Below are positions 55,147 to 63,758 of a stretch of 64,000 nucleotides of DNA, one piece after another. The stretch's first letter is position 1, and each line of letters begins with the position of its first letter. Origin of the DNA: Streptomyces olivaceoviridis (GTDB taxonomy: Bacteria > Actinomycetota > Actinomycetes > Streptomycetales > Streptomycetaceae); NCBI RefSeq assembly GCF_014650115.1, contig NZ_BMUI01000017.1:62001-126000 (forward strand). The letters are read 5' to 3'. The translations under genes and the position numbers were made by a program. The notes beneath the pieces were generated by a model. The model searched no databases, was not told the DNA's origin, and worked only from the letters and a program-made list of their open reading frames with translations.

Positions 55147-55893
55147 ATGGCCGTGAGGCAGCACGAGATCGACGGAGGCGCCCGCAAGGCGGTCTTCAGC
55201 CCCGTGGACAGCCGGGCCCGTGTGGACGCCGTCGTCCGCCGCCTCGGTGACGCCATAGAGCTCGGCCTCCTCGCCGACGGCGAACAGCTCCCCGGCGAGA
55301 GCGAACTGGCCGGACAGCTCGGTGTCTCCACGGTCACCCTGCGCGAGGCGCTCATGGCGCTGCGGCAGCAGGGCCTGGTCACCACCCGCCGGGGCCGCGG
55401 TGGTGGCAGCTTCGTCTCCCTGCCCGAGGTCCCGGCCGACGACCGGCTCCGGGCGGGACTGCGCGGCTGGAGCACCGAGGAGCTGCGCGACCTCGGCGAC
55501 CACTGGGCCGCCCTGTCCGGTGCCGCCGCCCGGCTCGCCGCCCACCGCACCGAACCCGCGGACCTCCAGCCCCTGCGCCGTACGGCCGAGGAGCTGGCGC
55601 ATGCCGAGGACGCGGCGGCGCGCAGCCGGTTGTACGGCCGCTTCCACGTCGAACTCGCCGCCGCCGCGCAGTCCGCCCGGCTCACCCGCGAACAGGTCGC
55701 CCTCCAGAGCGAGGTGGGCGCCCTGCTCTGTCTCGTCCTGGCCGACGACGCATATCGTGAAGAAGTTGCGGACCGTCATCGCGCTGTCGTCTCCGCCGTG
55801 CAGGATGGGGCGCACGAAACGGCCGGCACGCTGGCCGAGCGGTGCGTCAGGGAGTCGACGGCGCGGCTCGTCGCCGTACGTCTCACCCTCTGA
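55147..55893 (+). CDS. GntR/FadR-family regulator
   Basis: This 248-residue protein probably starts at ATG 55147 (GTG 55144 and 55153 are possible). The winged helix-turn-helix reads 'GEQLPGESELAGQLGVSTVT', then 'LREALMALRQQGLVTTRRGR'. The C-terminal FCD-like helical domain (about 100-240) contains 'LYGRFHVELAAAAQSARL'. It is divergent from the polyamine ABC operon and 38 bases upstream of a Cache-domain gene, so it probably represses transport in response to a polyamine or amino-acid effector. Confidence 0.88.
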   Translation: MAVRQHEIDGGARKAVFSPVDSRARVDAVVRRLGDAIELGLLADGEQLPGESELAGQLGVSTVTLREALMALRQQGLVTTRRGRGGGSFVSLPEVPADDRLRAGLRGWSTEELRDLGDHWAALSGAAARLAAHRTEPADLQPLRRTAEELAHAEDAAARSRLYGRFHVELAAAAQSARLTREQVALQSEVGALLCLVLADDAYREEVADRHRAVVSAVQDGAHETAGTLAERCVRESTARLVAVRLTL

Positions 55894-55931
55894 CCGCGCC
55901 GCGTCCGGTTCTTCGTCCGCTGGAGGACACC

Positions 55932-56693
55932 ATGGGCGTCAGCGCCGGGCTCGCCACTGTCGCGACGGACCCGGAGACCTGGGTGGCCGCGCGGGTGTGC
56001 GGCGCGCTGGAGGCCGTCTTCGTGTCGGTCGCCGCCACCCGTGCCGACACCGCGGCCCTGCTGGAGCGGGTGGCCGCCGAGGGGCGCCGGCCCGCCAGCC
56101 GCGACCTCGCCGCGCTGCGCCCCGGCCTGCACCGGCGGCTGAACCACGAGGAGCTGGTCTCCGGCGTCGGCTTCGTCGCGGCCCCCGGCCTGCTGGTCGA
56201 CGTGCCGGCCTGGCTGGAGTGGTGGCAGGCGGACGCCGACGGCGCCGTACGCCCGCTCCTGCTCGATCTCGACCCCGGACGGTCGGCCTACTCCGACTAC
56301 ACGCACTGGGACTGGTTCACGCTGCCCCGTGACACCGGGCGCCGGGCCGTCGCCGGACCGTACGTGGACTATCTCTGCTCCGACGAGTACAGCCTCACCC
56401 TGTCCGAACCGGTGGGGATCCGGGGGCGGTTCGCCGGAGTGGCCGCGGCCGACGTGTACCTGCGGCACTTCGAGGCGGCCGTGCTCCCGTTGCTGCGGCG
56501 CCTGTCCCGGCCGGCCCGACTGGTGAACGCCCGCGGCCGGGTCGCCGCCTCCGCCGACCCCGCCCACCTGGCGGGTTCCCTCACCAAGGGCCCGGACTTC
56601 GGCGAACTCCTCACCGCCGGACGGCCCGGTGGGTACGACGGCCTGCGGCTGGTGCCGTGTCCGGGCGTGCCGCTGGTGCTGGTCCTGGCCTGA
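55932..56693 (+). CDS. Stand-alone soluble Cache/PDC sensor-domain protein
   Basis: This 253-residue protein starts at ATG 55932 behind TGGAGG. Features of a PDC/Cache ligand-binding domain are visible: a long N-terminal helix, 'VSGVGFVAAPGLLVDVPAWL', 'YSDYTHWDWFTLPRDTGRR' and 'AVAGPYVDYLCSDEYSLTLS'. Unusually, there is no transmembrane helix and no signal peptide, so the domain is probably cytosolic. It follows the GntR gene on the same strand, so it may bind the same amine or amino-acid signal that the ABC system transports (inference). Confidence 0.8.
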   Translation: MGVSAGLATVATDPETWVAARVCGALEAVFVSVAATRADTAALLERVAAEGRRPASRDLAALRPGLHRRLNHEELVSGVGFVAAPGLLVDVPAWLEWWQADADGAVRPLLLDLDPGRSAYSDYTHWDWFTLPRDTGRRAVAGPYVDYLCSDEYSLTLSEPVGIRGRFAGVAAADVYLRHFEAAVLPLLRRLSRPARLVNARGRVAASADPAHLAGSLTKGPDFGELLTAGRPGGYDGLRLVPCPGVPLVLVLA

Positions 56694-56724
56694 GCGCGCC
56701 CCGGCCGGCCGCGCGCACGCGCGC

Positions 56725-56751
56725 GACCCCGGGCCGCCCGTGCCCGGGGTC
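56725..56751. terminator. Bidirectional terminator between the Cache gene and azoR
   Basis: GACCCCGGGC (56725-56734) and its exact complement (56742-56751) flank a 7-base loop, between convergent stops at 56693 and 56773. Confidence 0.8.
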
Positions 56752-56772
56752 TGTCGTGCGGAACGGGGAGCG

Positions 56773-57423
56773 TCAGGCCGCGAGGCGCTCCGCGAGCTGC
56801 TTGGCCTTGCTGGCGGCGGCCACGAGGGCCTGGTCCCGGGAGGCCTCGTACAGCGGGATCAGCTCGGCCATCGCCGGGTTCTGCGGGGCCATGGTCAGCT
56901 CCGGGACGATGAAGTCCAGGTCCATGCCCAGGGCGTCGGCGAGGACGGCCGTGAGGTAGTTCTGGACGTACTCGTACCCCTCGCGCGGGGTGCCCGGCGC
57001 GTAGGAGCCGCCGCGGCTGGCGACGACGGTCGCCGGGGTGCCCTTGACGGACGGGGTCTCGCCCGCGGTGCGGCCGAACAGGATCACGTTGTCCAGCCAG
57101 GCCTTGAGGGTCGACGGGATCGTGTAGTTGTACATCGGGGCGCCGATCAGCACCGCGTCGGCCTGCTCCAGCTCCTCGATCAGCTTGACGCGCTCCGCGA
57201 AGACGGCGGCCTGCTCGGGCGAGTGCGCGGACGGGGGGACGAAGCCGGCGACGTGCGCCTGCGCCGAGAGGTGCGGCACGGGTTCCGCGGCCAGGTCCCG
57301 GTAGATGACCGTGCCGCCGGGGTGCTGCTCCTCCCAGTGCTTGCGGAAGGCCGCCGTCACGGCGCGGGAAGCCGACGCCTCGGTCGAGAACACGGACGAG
57401 TCGATGTGCAGCAGGGTGGGCAT
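56773..57423 (-). CDS. azoR: FMN-dependent NADH-azoreductase
   Basis: This 216-residue flavodoxin-like enzyme starts at ATG 57423 (MPTLLHIDSS) behind GGAG. The FMN-phosphate site is 'HIDSSVFSTEASASRAVT'; 'LIGAPMYNYTIPSTLKAWLD' and 'VASRGGSYAPGTPREGYEYV' complete the AzoR signature. It reduces azo compounds and quinones with NADH in the cytosol and protects against electrophile or quinone stress. It is divergent from an HxlR regulator, a common azoR/nitroreductase arrangement. Confidence 0.92.
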   Translation of the reverse strand: MPTLLHIDSSVFSTEASASRAVTAAFRKHWEEQHPGGTVIYRDLAAEPVPHLSAQAHVAGFVPPSAHSPEQAAVFAERVKLIEELEQADAVLIGAPMYNYTIPSTLKAWLDNVILFGRTAGETPSVKGTPATVVASRGGSYAPGTPREGYEYVQNYLTAVLADALGMDLDFIVPELTMAPQNPAMAELIPLYEASRDQALVAAASKAKQLAERLAA

Positions 57424-57509
57424 GGGGATTTCTCCAGAAATGGGGCAGGACAACCGGGCACCGATGGAGCCGGCTCACGTTTCGTTCAGAACTATGTTTA
57501 ACACACCGA

Positions 57510-57548
57510 CTTACTTTTCTTCAGCCCCCTACGGCGGGGTAGTAAGCT
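57510..57548 (+). promoter_or_regulatory. azoR-hxlR intergenic control region
   Basis: CTTACT (57510-57515) and the inverted AGTAAG (57541-57546) bracket 25 bases, resembling TACT/AGTA dyads bound by HxlR-type proteins. TAAGCT (57543-57548) is a likely -10 placed 6 bases before the regulator's ATG, so that mRNA may be leaderless. Confidence 0.45.
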
Positions 57549-57554
57549 AGGGCC

Positions 57555-57947
57555 ATGGCGGCGGAGCAGAACCACGACAGCGCGGCGTGCAAACGGGTGG
57601 ACGACGGCATCACCCGTGTCTTTCAGTTGCTCGGGAAACGCTGGAGCGGCCCGATCGTGGCCGTCCTTGTCGAACAGCCCGCGTACTTCGCCGACCTGCG
57701 GCGGGCCATCCCCGGCATCAGCGAGCGCATGCTCTCCGACCGGCTCGCCGAGCTCGGCGCGGCCGGCCTCGTCCTGCGCGAGGTCGACGAGGGTCCCCCG
57801 CTGCGTGTGTCCTACCGGCTGACCGAGTCCGGCGCCGCCCTGGAGCCCGCCCTGCGCACACTGGCGGAGTGGGCCAAGGCCCATCTGCCGGACGCGTCGG
57901 GATGCCCCGGGACGAACCTGGAACGGCCGGCCGGGGCCCGGAACTAG
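57555..57947 (+). CDS. HxlR-family winged-helix regulator
   Basis: This 130-residue protein starts at ATG 57555. 'VFQLLGKRWSGPIVAVL' (recognition of the HxlR fold), 'FADLRRAIPGISERMLSDRL' and 'YRLTESGAALEPAL' are typical. Cys12 in SAACKRVDDG matches the single conserved N-terminal Cys used by redox-sensing members such as YodB and HypR to detect quinones or disulfide stress. Divergence from azoreductase supports repression of azoR, relieved by thiol modification. Confidence 0.88.
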   Translation: MAAEQNHDSAACKRVDDGITRVFQLLGKRWSGPIVAVLVEQPAYFADLRRAIPGISERMLSDRLAELGAAGLVLREVDEGPPLRVSYRLTESGAALEPALRTLAEWAKAHLPDASGCPGTNLERPAGARN

Positions 57948-58067
57948 GAGCGGGCGCCCGGGGGTTGTCCCCCCGGTCGGCGCACCGGTTCACCGGATGG
58001 CGGGGGGACACCGACCTCGGAGACGGTGGTGTTCCGCGGACCGCACGCCCCGGAAGGAACCCTCTTC

Positions 58068-59465
58068 GTGCGCATCGTCACAGCCGCCGTGGCCGCCCTG
58101 GCCCTCGCCGCCACCGCCTTGCCCGCGGCCTCCGCCGCGTCCGCCGCGCCACAGGACCCGCCGTCGGCCACCGACGGCGGGTGGCGCATGGACGGCTACG
58201 GCACCCTGCTCGTCCTCGGCAGGGGCGCACTGCGCGAATACCAGATCACGGCCGTCAGCTGCGTGGAGGGCGACTCCGCACGGCAGACCGGCCCCGGCAC
58301 CTACACCACCCCGGACGGCACCGCCCTCACCGTGCGGACCACCCCCGACCGCGCGCACGCCCGGCTCGCCGCGGACCGCTCGGTCGGACACCGGCGGCTG
58401 ACCCGGATCCGGGCCCTGCCCGCCGCCTGCGCGCGCCCGCCCGCCACGGACCCGCGCGCCGACTTCGACGTGCTCTGGCAGACCTTCGAGGAGAACTACC
58501 CCTTCTTCGCGCAGAAGGGCGTCGACTGGCACGCCGTCCGCGACCGGTACCGTCCGCAGGTCCACCGGAACACCACCCGGGCCGAACTCTTCGACATCTT
58601 CAGCCGCATGCTCCGCCCCCTGCACGACGCCCATGTCGCGGTCAGGGACGGCGACCGCGTCTTCGCCGAGGTGCGGCCCGGCACCGAGCCGCCCGGCAAG
58701 GAACTGGACGCCAGGGTCAAGGAGTTCATCCTGGCCCGCGACCTGAAGGACGCCACCGGCCTCCAGGACTTCGCCGCCGGGCGCATCACCTACGCCGACC
58801 TGCGTGGCGACCTCGGCTACCTGCGGATCTCCGGCTTCGGCGGCTACGCCGGCGCCGGCGCGCCCTACACCGCGGAACAGGCGGAACTCGACCGGGCGCT
58901 CGACACCGTCCTCACCCCGGGCCGCACCCGGCACCTCAAGGGCCTGATCATCGACCTGCGCGTCAACGGTGGCGGCTCCGACGCCCTGGGCCTGCGCATC
59001 GCCGCACGGCTGACGGACACGCCCTACACCGCCTACGCCAAACGCGTCCGCGACGATCCGGCCGACCCCACCCGGCACACCCGCCCCGAACCCGTGCCCG
59101 TCGTCCCCGCCGCCGCGACCCGGTACACCGGCCCGGTCGCCGTCCTGACCGGCGGATCGACCGTCAGCGCCGGCGAGACCTTCACCCAGGCCCTGCTCGA
59201 CCGGCCCGGCCGCACCGTGCGGATCGGCCGGCCCACCCAGGGCGTCTTCTCGGACGTGATGATGCGGTACCTGGCCGACGGCATGCTCTTCGTCCTCCCG
59301 AACGAGGAGTACCTGACCCGCACCGGCCGCACCTTCGACGGCACCGGCATCCCGCCGCAGCTCACCGAACCGGTCTTCACCGAGGAGGAGTTCGCGCACG
59401 ACCGCGACTCGGCGTTCGACAGGGCCGTCAGCGTCCTCGCACCGCGATCACCGTCCTCCGGCTGA
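58068..59465 (+). CDS. Secreted S41-family peptidase (C-terminal processing protease-like)
   Basis: This 465-residue protein starts at GTG 58068 behind GGAAGGAAC. The signal peptide spans about residues 1-27 (VRIVTAAVAALALAATAL, ending SAASA). The N-terminal helical region 'FDVLWQTFEENYPFFAQKG' and catalytic core 'LGYLRISGFGGYAG', 'GLIIDLRVNGGGSD' and 'LTGGSTVSAGETF' (nucleophile Ser) match S41 proteases of the tricorn/retinol-binding-like type. There is no clear PDZ domain. It is extracellular and probably degrades peptides. It is convergent with the ligase gene. Confidence 0.9.
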   Translation: MRIVTAAVAALALAATALPAASAASAAPQDPPSATDGGWRMDGYGTLLVLGRGALREYQITAVSCVEGDSARQTGPGTYTTPDGTALTVRTTPDRAHARLAADRSVGHRRLTRIRALPAACARPPATDPRADFDVLWQTFEENYPFFAQKGVDWHAVRDRYRPQVHRNTTRAELFDIFSRMLRPLHDAHVAVRDGDRVFAEVRPGTEPPGKELDARVKEFILARDLKDATGLQDFAAGRITYADLRGDLGYLRISGFGGYAGAGAPYTAEQAELDRALDTVLTPGRTRHLKGLIIDLRVNGGGSDALGLRIAARLTDTPYTAYAKRVRDDPADPTRHTRPEPVPVVPAAATRYTGPVAVLTGGSTVSAGETFTQALLDRPGRTVRIGRPTQGVFSDVMMRYLADGMLFVLPNEEYLTRTGRTFDGTGIPPQLTEPVFTEEEFAHDRDSAFDRAVSVLAPRSPSSG

Positions 59466-59514
59466 CCGGTCCGCCCGGCCGGTGACCACCCGGCGACCGG
59501 ACGGCCGCCCCGCA

Positions 59515-60993
59515 TCAGTCGACCGGCCAGGTGTGCACCGGCGCGTTGAGGTGCATGTAGTCGATGTACACCTGGGTCATCCGGCGCAGCGCCTCGTGCC
59601 GGCCGGCGTGCGTGGTGCCGGCGAGGTGGTGGAACATCTCCTTCTGCCACACCGCTCCGTTGCGTGCCGTCACACAGCGCTGCTCGATGACGCCGAGCAA
59701 CGGCTCCCGCCACGCCGCGTCCATGCCCGAGTGCTCCAGCCCTCGGTGCGCGAGCGGCAGCAGCCGGCGCAGCACCAGCTCCGGCACCGGCACCTCGCCC
59801 ATCCCGGGCCAGTACAGCAGCGCGTCGATGCCGTGCCGGGCGGCGGCGTGCAGGTTGTCCTCGGCGGCCGAGAAGGACATCCGCGACCACACCGGCCGGT
59901 CCTCCTCCACCAGGGCACGGGTGAGGCCGTAGTAGAAGGCGCCGTTGGCGAGGGTGTCGGCCACGGTCGGTCCGGCGGGCAGCACCCGGTTCTCCACCCG
60001 GATGTGCGGCAGGTCGTTCGCGACGGCGTAGACCGGCCGGTTCCAGCGGTAGATCGTGCCGTTGTGCAAGGTCAGTTCGGGCAACTCGGGGATGTCGCCG
60101 CGGTCCAGCGTCTCCGCCGGGTCCTGCTCGTCGCACAGGGGCAGGAGGGCCGGGAAGTACCGCAGGTTCTCCTCGAACAGATCGAAGACGCTGTTGATCC
60201 ACCGCTCCCCGAACCACACCCGGGGCCGTACCCCCTGCACCTTGATCTCCTCCGGGCGGGTGTCGGTGGCCTGCTCGAACAGCGGGATCCGCGTCTCGTG
60301 CCACAGCTCCTTGCCGAACAGGAACGGGGAGTTGGCCGCGAGCGCCACCTGCACCCCGGCGATCGCCTGCGCCGCGTTCCAGTAGCCGGCGAACTCCTCC
60401 GGGGACACCTGGAGATGGAACTGCGTGCTCGTGCACGCGGCCTCCGGGGTGATCGTGTCCGCGTACGTGCGCAGCCGGTCCGCCGCGTCGATCTCGATGC
60501 GCAGGTCCTCGCCGCGGGCCGCGAAGACCTGGTCGTTGAGCAGGCGGTAGCGGGGATTCTCCGACAGGGTGTCCTCGCCGATGTCCTCCTGCCGCAGCGT
60601 GGGCAGGATGCCGATCATGAGCAGGCGGGTACCGACCGAGCGGGCCCGCCGGTCGGCGTGGTTCAGCGCGGACCGGATCTCCGACTCCCAGGCGTCCGGA
60701 CCGCCGGCCGTCAGCCGCCGGGGCGGTACGTTGATCTCCAGATTGAACCGGCCCAGCTCGGTGGACCAGGCCGGGTCGGAGATCGCCTCCAGCACATCGC
60801 TGTTCCGCATCGCCGGCTCGGCGTCGTCGTCGACCAGGTTGAGCTCGATCTCCAGGCCGACCTGTGGTCGCTCCGACTCGAACCGTGCCTCGCGCAGCAT
60901 CAGCGCGAAGGCGTCCAGGCACTCCTGCATCTTGATCCGGTACCGGCGGCGGTCCTCGCGGGTGAAGACGAGCGCCGGGACATCACGACCCAT
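59515..60993 (-). CDS. Glutamate-cysteine ligase family (GCS2) protein
   Basis: This 492-residue protein starts at ATG 60993 behind GGAGGGTCG. 'QVGLEIELNLVDDDAEP' and 'ELGRFNLEINVPPRRL' carry the Glu ligands of the GCS2 ATP-grasp-like fold; 'TSTQFHLQVSPEEFAGYWNA' and 'AANSPFLFGKELWHETRIP' are further family blocks. Members ligate glutamate to cysteine or other amines using ATP. Streptomycetes make mycothiol and ergothioneine rather than glutathione, and no egt genes are adjacent, so the acceptor is uncertain. Confidence 0.88.
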   Translation of the reverse strand: MGRDVPALVFTREDRRRYRIKMQECLDAFALMLREARFESERPQVGLEIELNLVDDDAEPAMRNSDVLEAISDPAWSTELGRFNLEINVPPRRLTAGGPDAWESEIRSALNHADRRARSVGTRLLMIGILPTLRQEDIGEDTLSENPRYRLLNDQVFAARGEDLRIEIDAADRLRTYADTITPEAACTSTQFHLQVSPEEFAGYWNAAQAIAGVQVALAANSPFLFGKELWHETRIPLFEQATDTRPEEIKVQGVRPRVWFGERWINSVFDLFEENLRYFPALLPLCDEQDPAETLDRGDIPELPELTLHNGTIYRWNRPVYAVANDLPHIRVENRVLPAGPTVADTLANGAFYYGLTRALVEEDRPVWSRMSFSAAEDNLHAAARHGIDALLYWPGMGEVPVPELVLRRLLPLAHRGLEHSGMDAAWREPLLGVIEQRCVTARNGAVWQKEMFHHLAGTTHAGRHEALRRMTQVYIDYMHLNAPVHTWPVD

Positions 60994-61463
60994 CGACCCT
61001 CCAGCGTCCCTCATCGGACACCTCTCCCCCCAGCGTGGCACCAGCGGCGGATGCCTACCAAGCGGACGGGGGGTCGGGGGAGCGGGGCGTACGGAGCATG
61101 CGGGCCGGATACGTACAGCGGCGGATCCGGCCCCGTGGGGGGGCGTACGGCGTGACGGGCTCCCGTCCGGTGGGATCCGGCCGGGTGGAGGCCGACGGGC
61201 TTCCGCTCGGTGGGGTCCGGCCGGGTGAGGCCCGTACTCGCGAGCGGGCCGAGGCCGAGAGGATCGCCGGCGCACCGGGTGGGCCCGCCGGACCGCCCCA
61301 CCCGCTCAGCAGCCGCCCGCCGCCCATGGCGAGGCCAGGGAGCCGGCCACCGCCGTGCCGTCGGCCCGCGCGCCGTGAGGAGCGCGCGGGGGGCGAGCCG
61401 GTCATCGTCGTGCCGTCGTGCCATCGGCCCGCGCGCCGCGCGGATCGTGCGCGGGCCCGTCGG
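60994..61463. other. Intergenic region with G/C-rich imperfect repeats
   Basis: No gene is visible in these 470 bases. Two related segments of about 40 bases around 61155-61230 share GACGGGCTTCCG-like and TCCGGCCGGGTG motifs, and a second pair around 61358-61440 shares TCGGCCCGCGCGCCG. Long open frames on both strands are biased in composition and lack starts. The GCS2 promoter should lie near 61000. Confidence 0.4.
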
Positions 61464-62261
61464 TCAGGCGGTCTTGCGGGCCACGCCGCCGTAGAAGCCG
61501 ATCTCCGCCGAGTGCTGCGGCGGCGGGGCGTCCGGGCGCCAGAAGGGCACCTGGGCCAGGCCCGGTTCGACGAGGTCGAAGCCCTCGAAGAACCGCTCCA
61601 CCTCCGCGCGGGAGCGCAGGTTCAGGGAGGCGGTCGCGTCCGAGTACACGGCCTGCGCGGCACTGCGGTCGGCGAAGTCGCCGGTGGCGTGCGAGAGCAC
61701 CAGGAAACTGCCCGCGGGCAACGCGTCGCGCAGCGTGGCGACGATCTCGGCGGGCCGGTCCGCCTCGGTGAGGAAGTGCAGGATGGCGACGAGGAGCAGG
61801 GCCACCGGCTGGTCGAAGTCGATGAGCTGGCGGACGTCGGGGTGGTCCAGGACGGACCGCGGGTCCCGCAGGTCGCCCAGGACGATGCGGGTCGTACCGG
61901 ACCGGCTGAGCAGGGCGTTGCCGTGCGCGGCCACGATCGGGTCGTTGTCGACGTAGGCCACGCGGACGTCCGGAGCCACCGACTGCGCGATCTCGTGCAC
62001 GTTCGGAGAGGTGGGCAGCCCGGTGCCGATGTCCAGGACCTGGCGGACCCCGCCGCCGACGACGTACCGGACGGCGCGCTGGAGGAAGGCCCGGTTGGCC
62101 CGTACACCGATCCGCGCCTCGGGTGCCGCGGCGGCGAGTCGGTCACCGGCCTGCTGGTCCACCTCGTAGTTGTCCTTGCCGCCCAGGAGGTAGTCGTAGA
62201 TCCGCGCGGGATGCGGTTTGCTGGTGTCGATGTTCACGGCCTCGACGCCGTCCTGTGTCAC
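61464..62261 (-). CDS. DUF574/SAV2177-type SAM-dependent methyltransferase
   Basis: This 265-residue protein starts at GTG 62261, preceded by GAGAGGAG. 'NIDTSKPHPARIYDYLLGGK' and 'NYEVDQQAGDRL' are the near-invariant N-terminus of this large actinobacterial family. The SAM-binding glycine motif is 'VLDIGTGLPTSPNVH', followed by 'VAYVDNDPIV' and 'LGDLRDPRSVL'. It is a cytosolic methyltransferase of unknown substrate; streptomycetes have many paralogues, often near regulators. Confidence 0.9.
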   Translation of the reverse strand: MTQDGVEAVNIDTSKPHPARIYDYLLGGKDNYEVDQQAGDRLAAAAPEARIGVRANRAFLQRAVRYVVGGGVRQVLDIGTGLPTSPNVHEIAQSVAPDVRVAYVDNDPIVAAHGNALLSRSGTTRIVLGDLRDPRSVLDHPDVRQLIDFDQPVALLLVAILHFLTEADRPAEIVATLRDALPAGSFLVLSHATGDFADRSAAQAVYSDATASLNLRSRAEVERFFEGFDLVEPGLAQVPFWRPDAPPPQHSAEIGFYGGVARKTA

Positions 62262-62788
62262 GCTGAGCTCCTCTCGACGGCCGTCACGGCCTCGGTCCGC
62301 ACACGGCCGGGCACAGCTTCCCACATCACCATGCAACTTCCGTCGCCGCGTCGGGAGTTCCCGCAGGTCGCCGACGTCGTGCGGCGACAGGGCCGCGCGT
62401 GCCGAAACCGCGCCGTCCGCGCGTCGCCTCACCCGGCCGGACCCTTCCGGCTGGCCCGCACGGGCCCGGCGCCGCAGGGTCGGAAGCAGGATCGGGATCC
62501 GGACACCTCCGCCGAGGACGGATCCCACGGACCGGCACGTCACCTGGCCGCATGGCGGTGGCGGGCCGACCGGCGGGAGCGGGGAACGGCGAATCCATGC
62601 GCTCGGGCCGTTCCCCGCCCCGCCGGACACCGCCCGCTCACACCGCCCGCTCACACCGCCCGCTCACACCGCCCGCTCACAGCGCCGGCTCACGGCCGCC
62701 CGCTCACGCCGCACCGGGCAGCGCGGCGTCTCCGCCCGCCCGTCCTCGACGATCGCGCTCCCGCGCACCCCGGCGGGCTTGCCACGGG
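62262..62788. other. Intergenic region with 13-bp repeats
   Basis: These 527 bases contain a short minisatellite (62628-62692) and otherwise no recognisable gene. Reading frames across it give Arg/Pro/Thr-rich, low-complexity translations only. Confidence 0.5.
62628..62692. repeat. 13-bp tandem repeat, five copies
   Basis: Four perfect copies of CACCGCCCGCTCA occupy 62628-62679, followed by one variant copy (CAGCGCCGGCTCA, 62680-62692) and a degenerate tail. The period is not a multiple of three, which argues against coding use. Confidence 0.9.
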
Positions 62789-62829
62789 AAACCGATCGGT
62801 TTACGGTGAGGGGAAACAGATCGGTTTCC
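62789..62829. promoter_or_regulatory. Twin TetR-type operators upstream of the SDR gene
   Basis: AAACCGATCGGTTT (62789-62802) is a perfect 14-bp palindrome. A second, GGAAACAGATCGGTTTCC (62812-62829), is a near-perfect palindrome of the same core; the centres are 25 bases apart, on the same DNA face to within a few degrees of a helical turn multiple. They lie 17-57 bases upstream of the start. No TetR gene is nearby, so the repressor must be encoded elsewhere (perhaps just outside the window). Confidence 0.7.
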
Positions 62830-62845
62830 GAATGAGGAGATGGAC

Positions 62846-63550
62846 ATGACGTCGATCAAGAACTCTGTCGCGCTGGTCACCGGCGGCAGCCGCGGTCTGG
62901 GCAAGGCGCTGGTGGAGGAGCTGTACGCCCGTGGCGCCGCCAAGGTGTACGCCACGGCCCGCGACCCGCGCAGCGTCACGCACCCCGACGCCGTGCCCCT
63001 CGCGCTGGAGGTCACCGACCCCGCGTCCGTCGCCGCCGCGGCGGCGCAGGCCCAGGACGTCACCGTCCTGATCAACAACGCCGGCATCTCGGTCGGCGCG
63101 CACTCCTTCCTGGACGCCGCGGTGGAGGACGTACGCCGGGAGTTCGAGACCAACTTCTACGGACCGCTGCTCGTCACCCGTGCCTTCGTGCCGGTCGTCG
63201 AGCGCAACGGCGGCGGGCACCTCCTCAACGTCCACTCCGTCCTGTCCTGGATCGGCGTCGCCGGCTCGTACAGCGCCACCAAGGCGGCCCTGTGGCAGCA
63301 GACCAACTCGCTCCGCCTGGAGCTGGGTGCCCGCGGCATCGGGGTCACCGGCCTGCACGTCGGCTACGTCGACACCGACATGGCGGCGCACGTGGACGGG
63401 CCCAAGTCCGCCCCCCGGGACGTCGCCGCGCTCGCCCTCGACGGCGTGGAGGCCGGGGCGTACGAGGTGCTGGCGGACGACATCAGCCGCCAGGTCAAGG
63501 CGGGCCTCTCCGGGGACCTGACCGCGCTGTACCCGCAGCTGTCGGCCTAG
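62846..63550 (+). CDS. Short-chain dehydrogenase/reductase
   Basis: This 234-residue protein starts at ATG 62846 behind GAGGAG; an ATG 6 bases upstream is less well spaced. The NAD(P) motif TGGSRGLGKAL, the structural NNAG (ITVLINNAGIS-like), the catalytic Ser in NVHSVLSW and Tyr-x3-Lys in GSYSATKAALWQ are all present. It reduces or oxidises an unknown alcohol or ketone. The short N-terminal 'MTSIKNSVALVTGG' and the twin operators indicate an inducible detoxification-type enzyme (inference). Confidence 0.9.
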   Translation: MTSIKNSVALVTGGSRGLGKALVEELYARGAAKVYATARDPRSVTHPDAVPLALEVTDPASVAAAAAQAQDVTVLINNAGISVGAHSFLDAAVEDVRREFETNFYGPLLVTRAFVPVVERNGGGHLLNVHSVLSWIGVAGSYSATKAALWQQTNSLRLELGARGIGVTGLHVGYVDTDMAAHVDGPKSAPRDVAALALDGVEAGAYEVLADDISRQVKAGLSGDLTALYPQLSA

Positions 63551-63758
63551 TCCCCAGCCGTCAGCCCCGGGCCGTCTCCCCCCACGGTCCGGGCCGGCCG
63601 CCGGCGCCGTCACCCGCACGGGGCCGGCCGGCCCGCATCCCGGCGTGGTCGTGGCCCGTCCCGGGGCCCGGGGCCGTTGTCAGTGGCTGCCCTTACGGTG
63701 AGAAGCAGTTGAGGACCTGCTGGAACGGCCGCGGGTCCGTCTGGGGGAGGGGTGTGCC

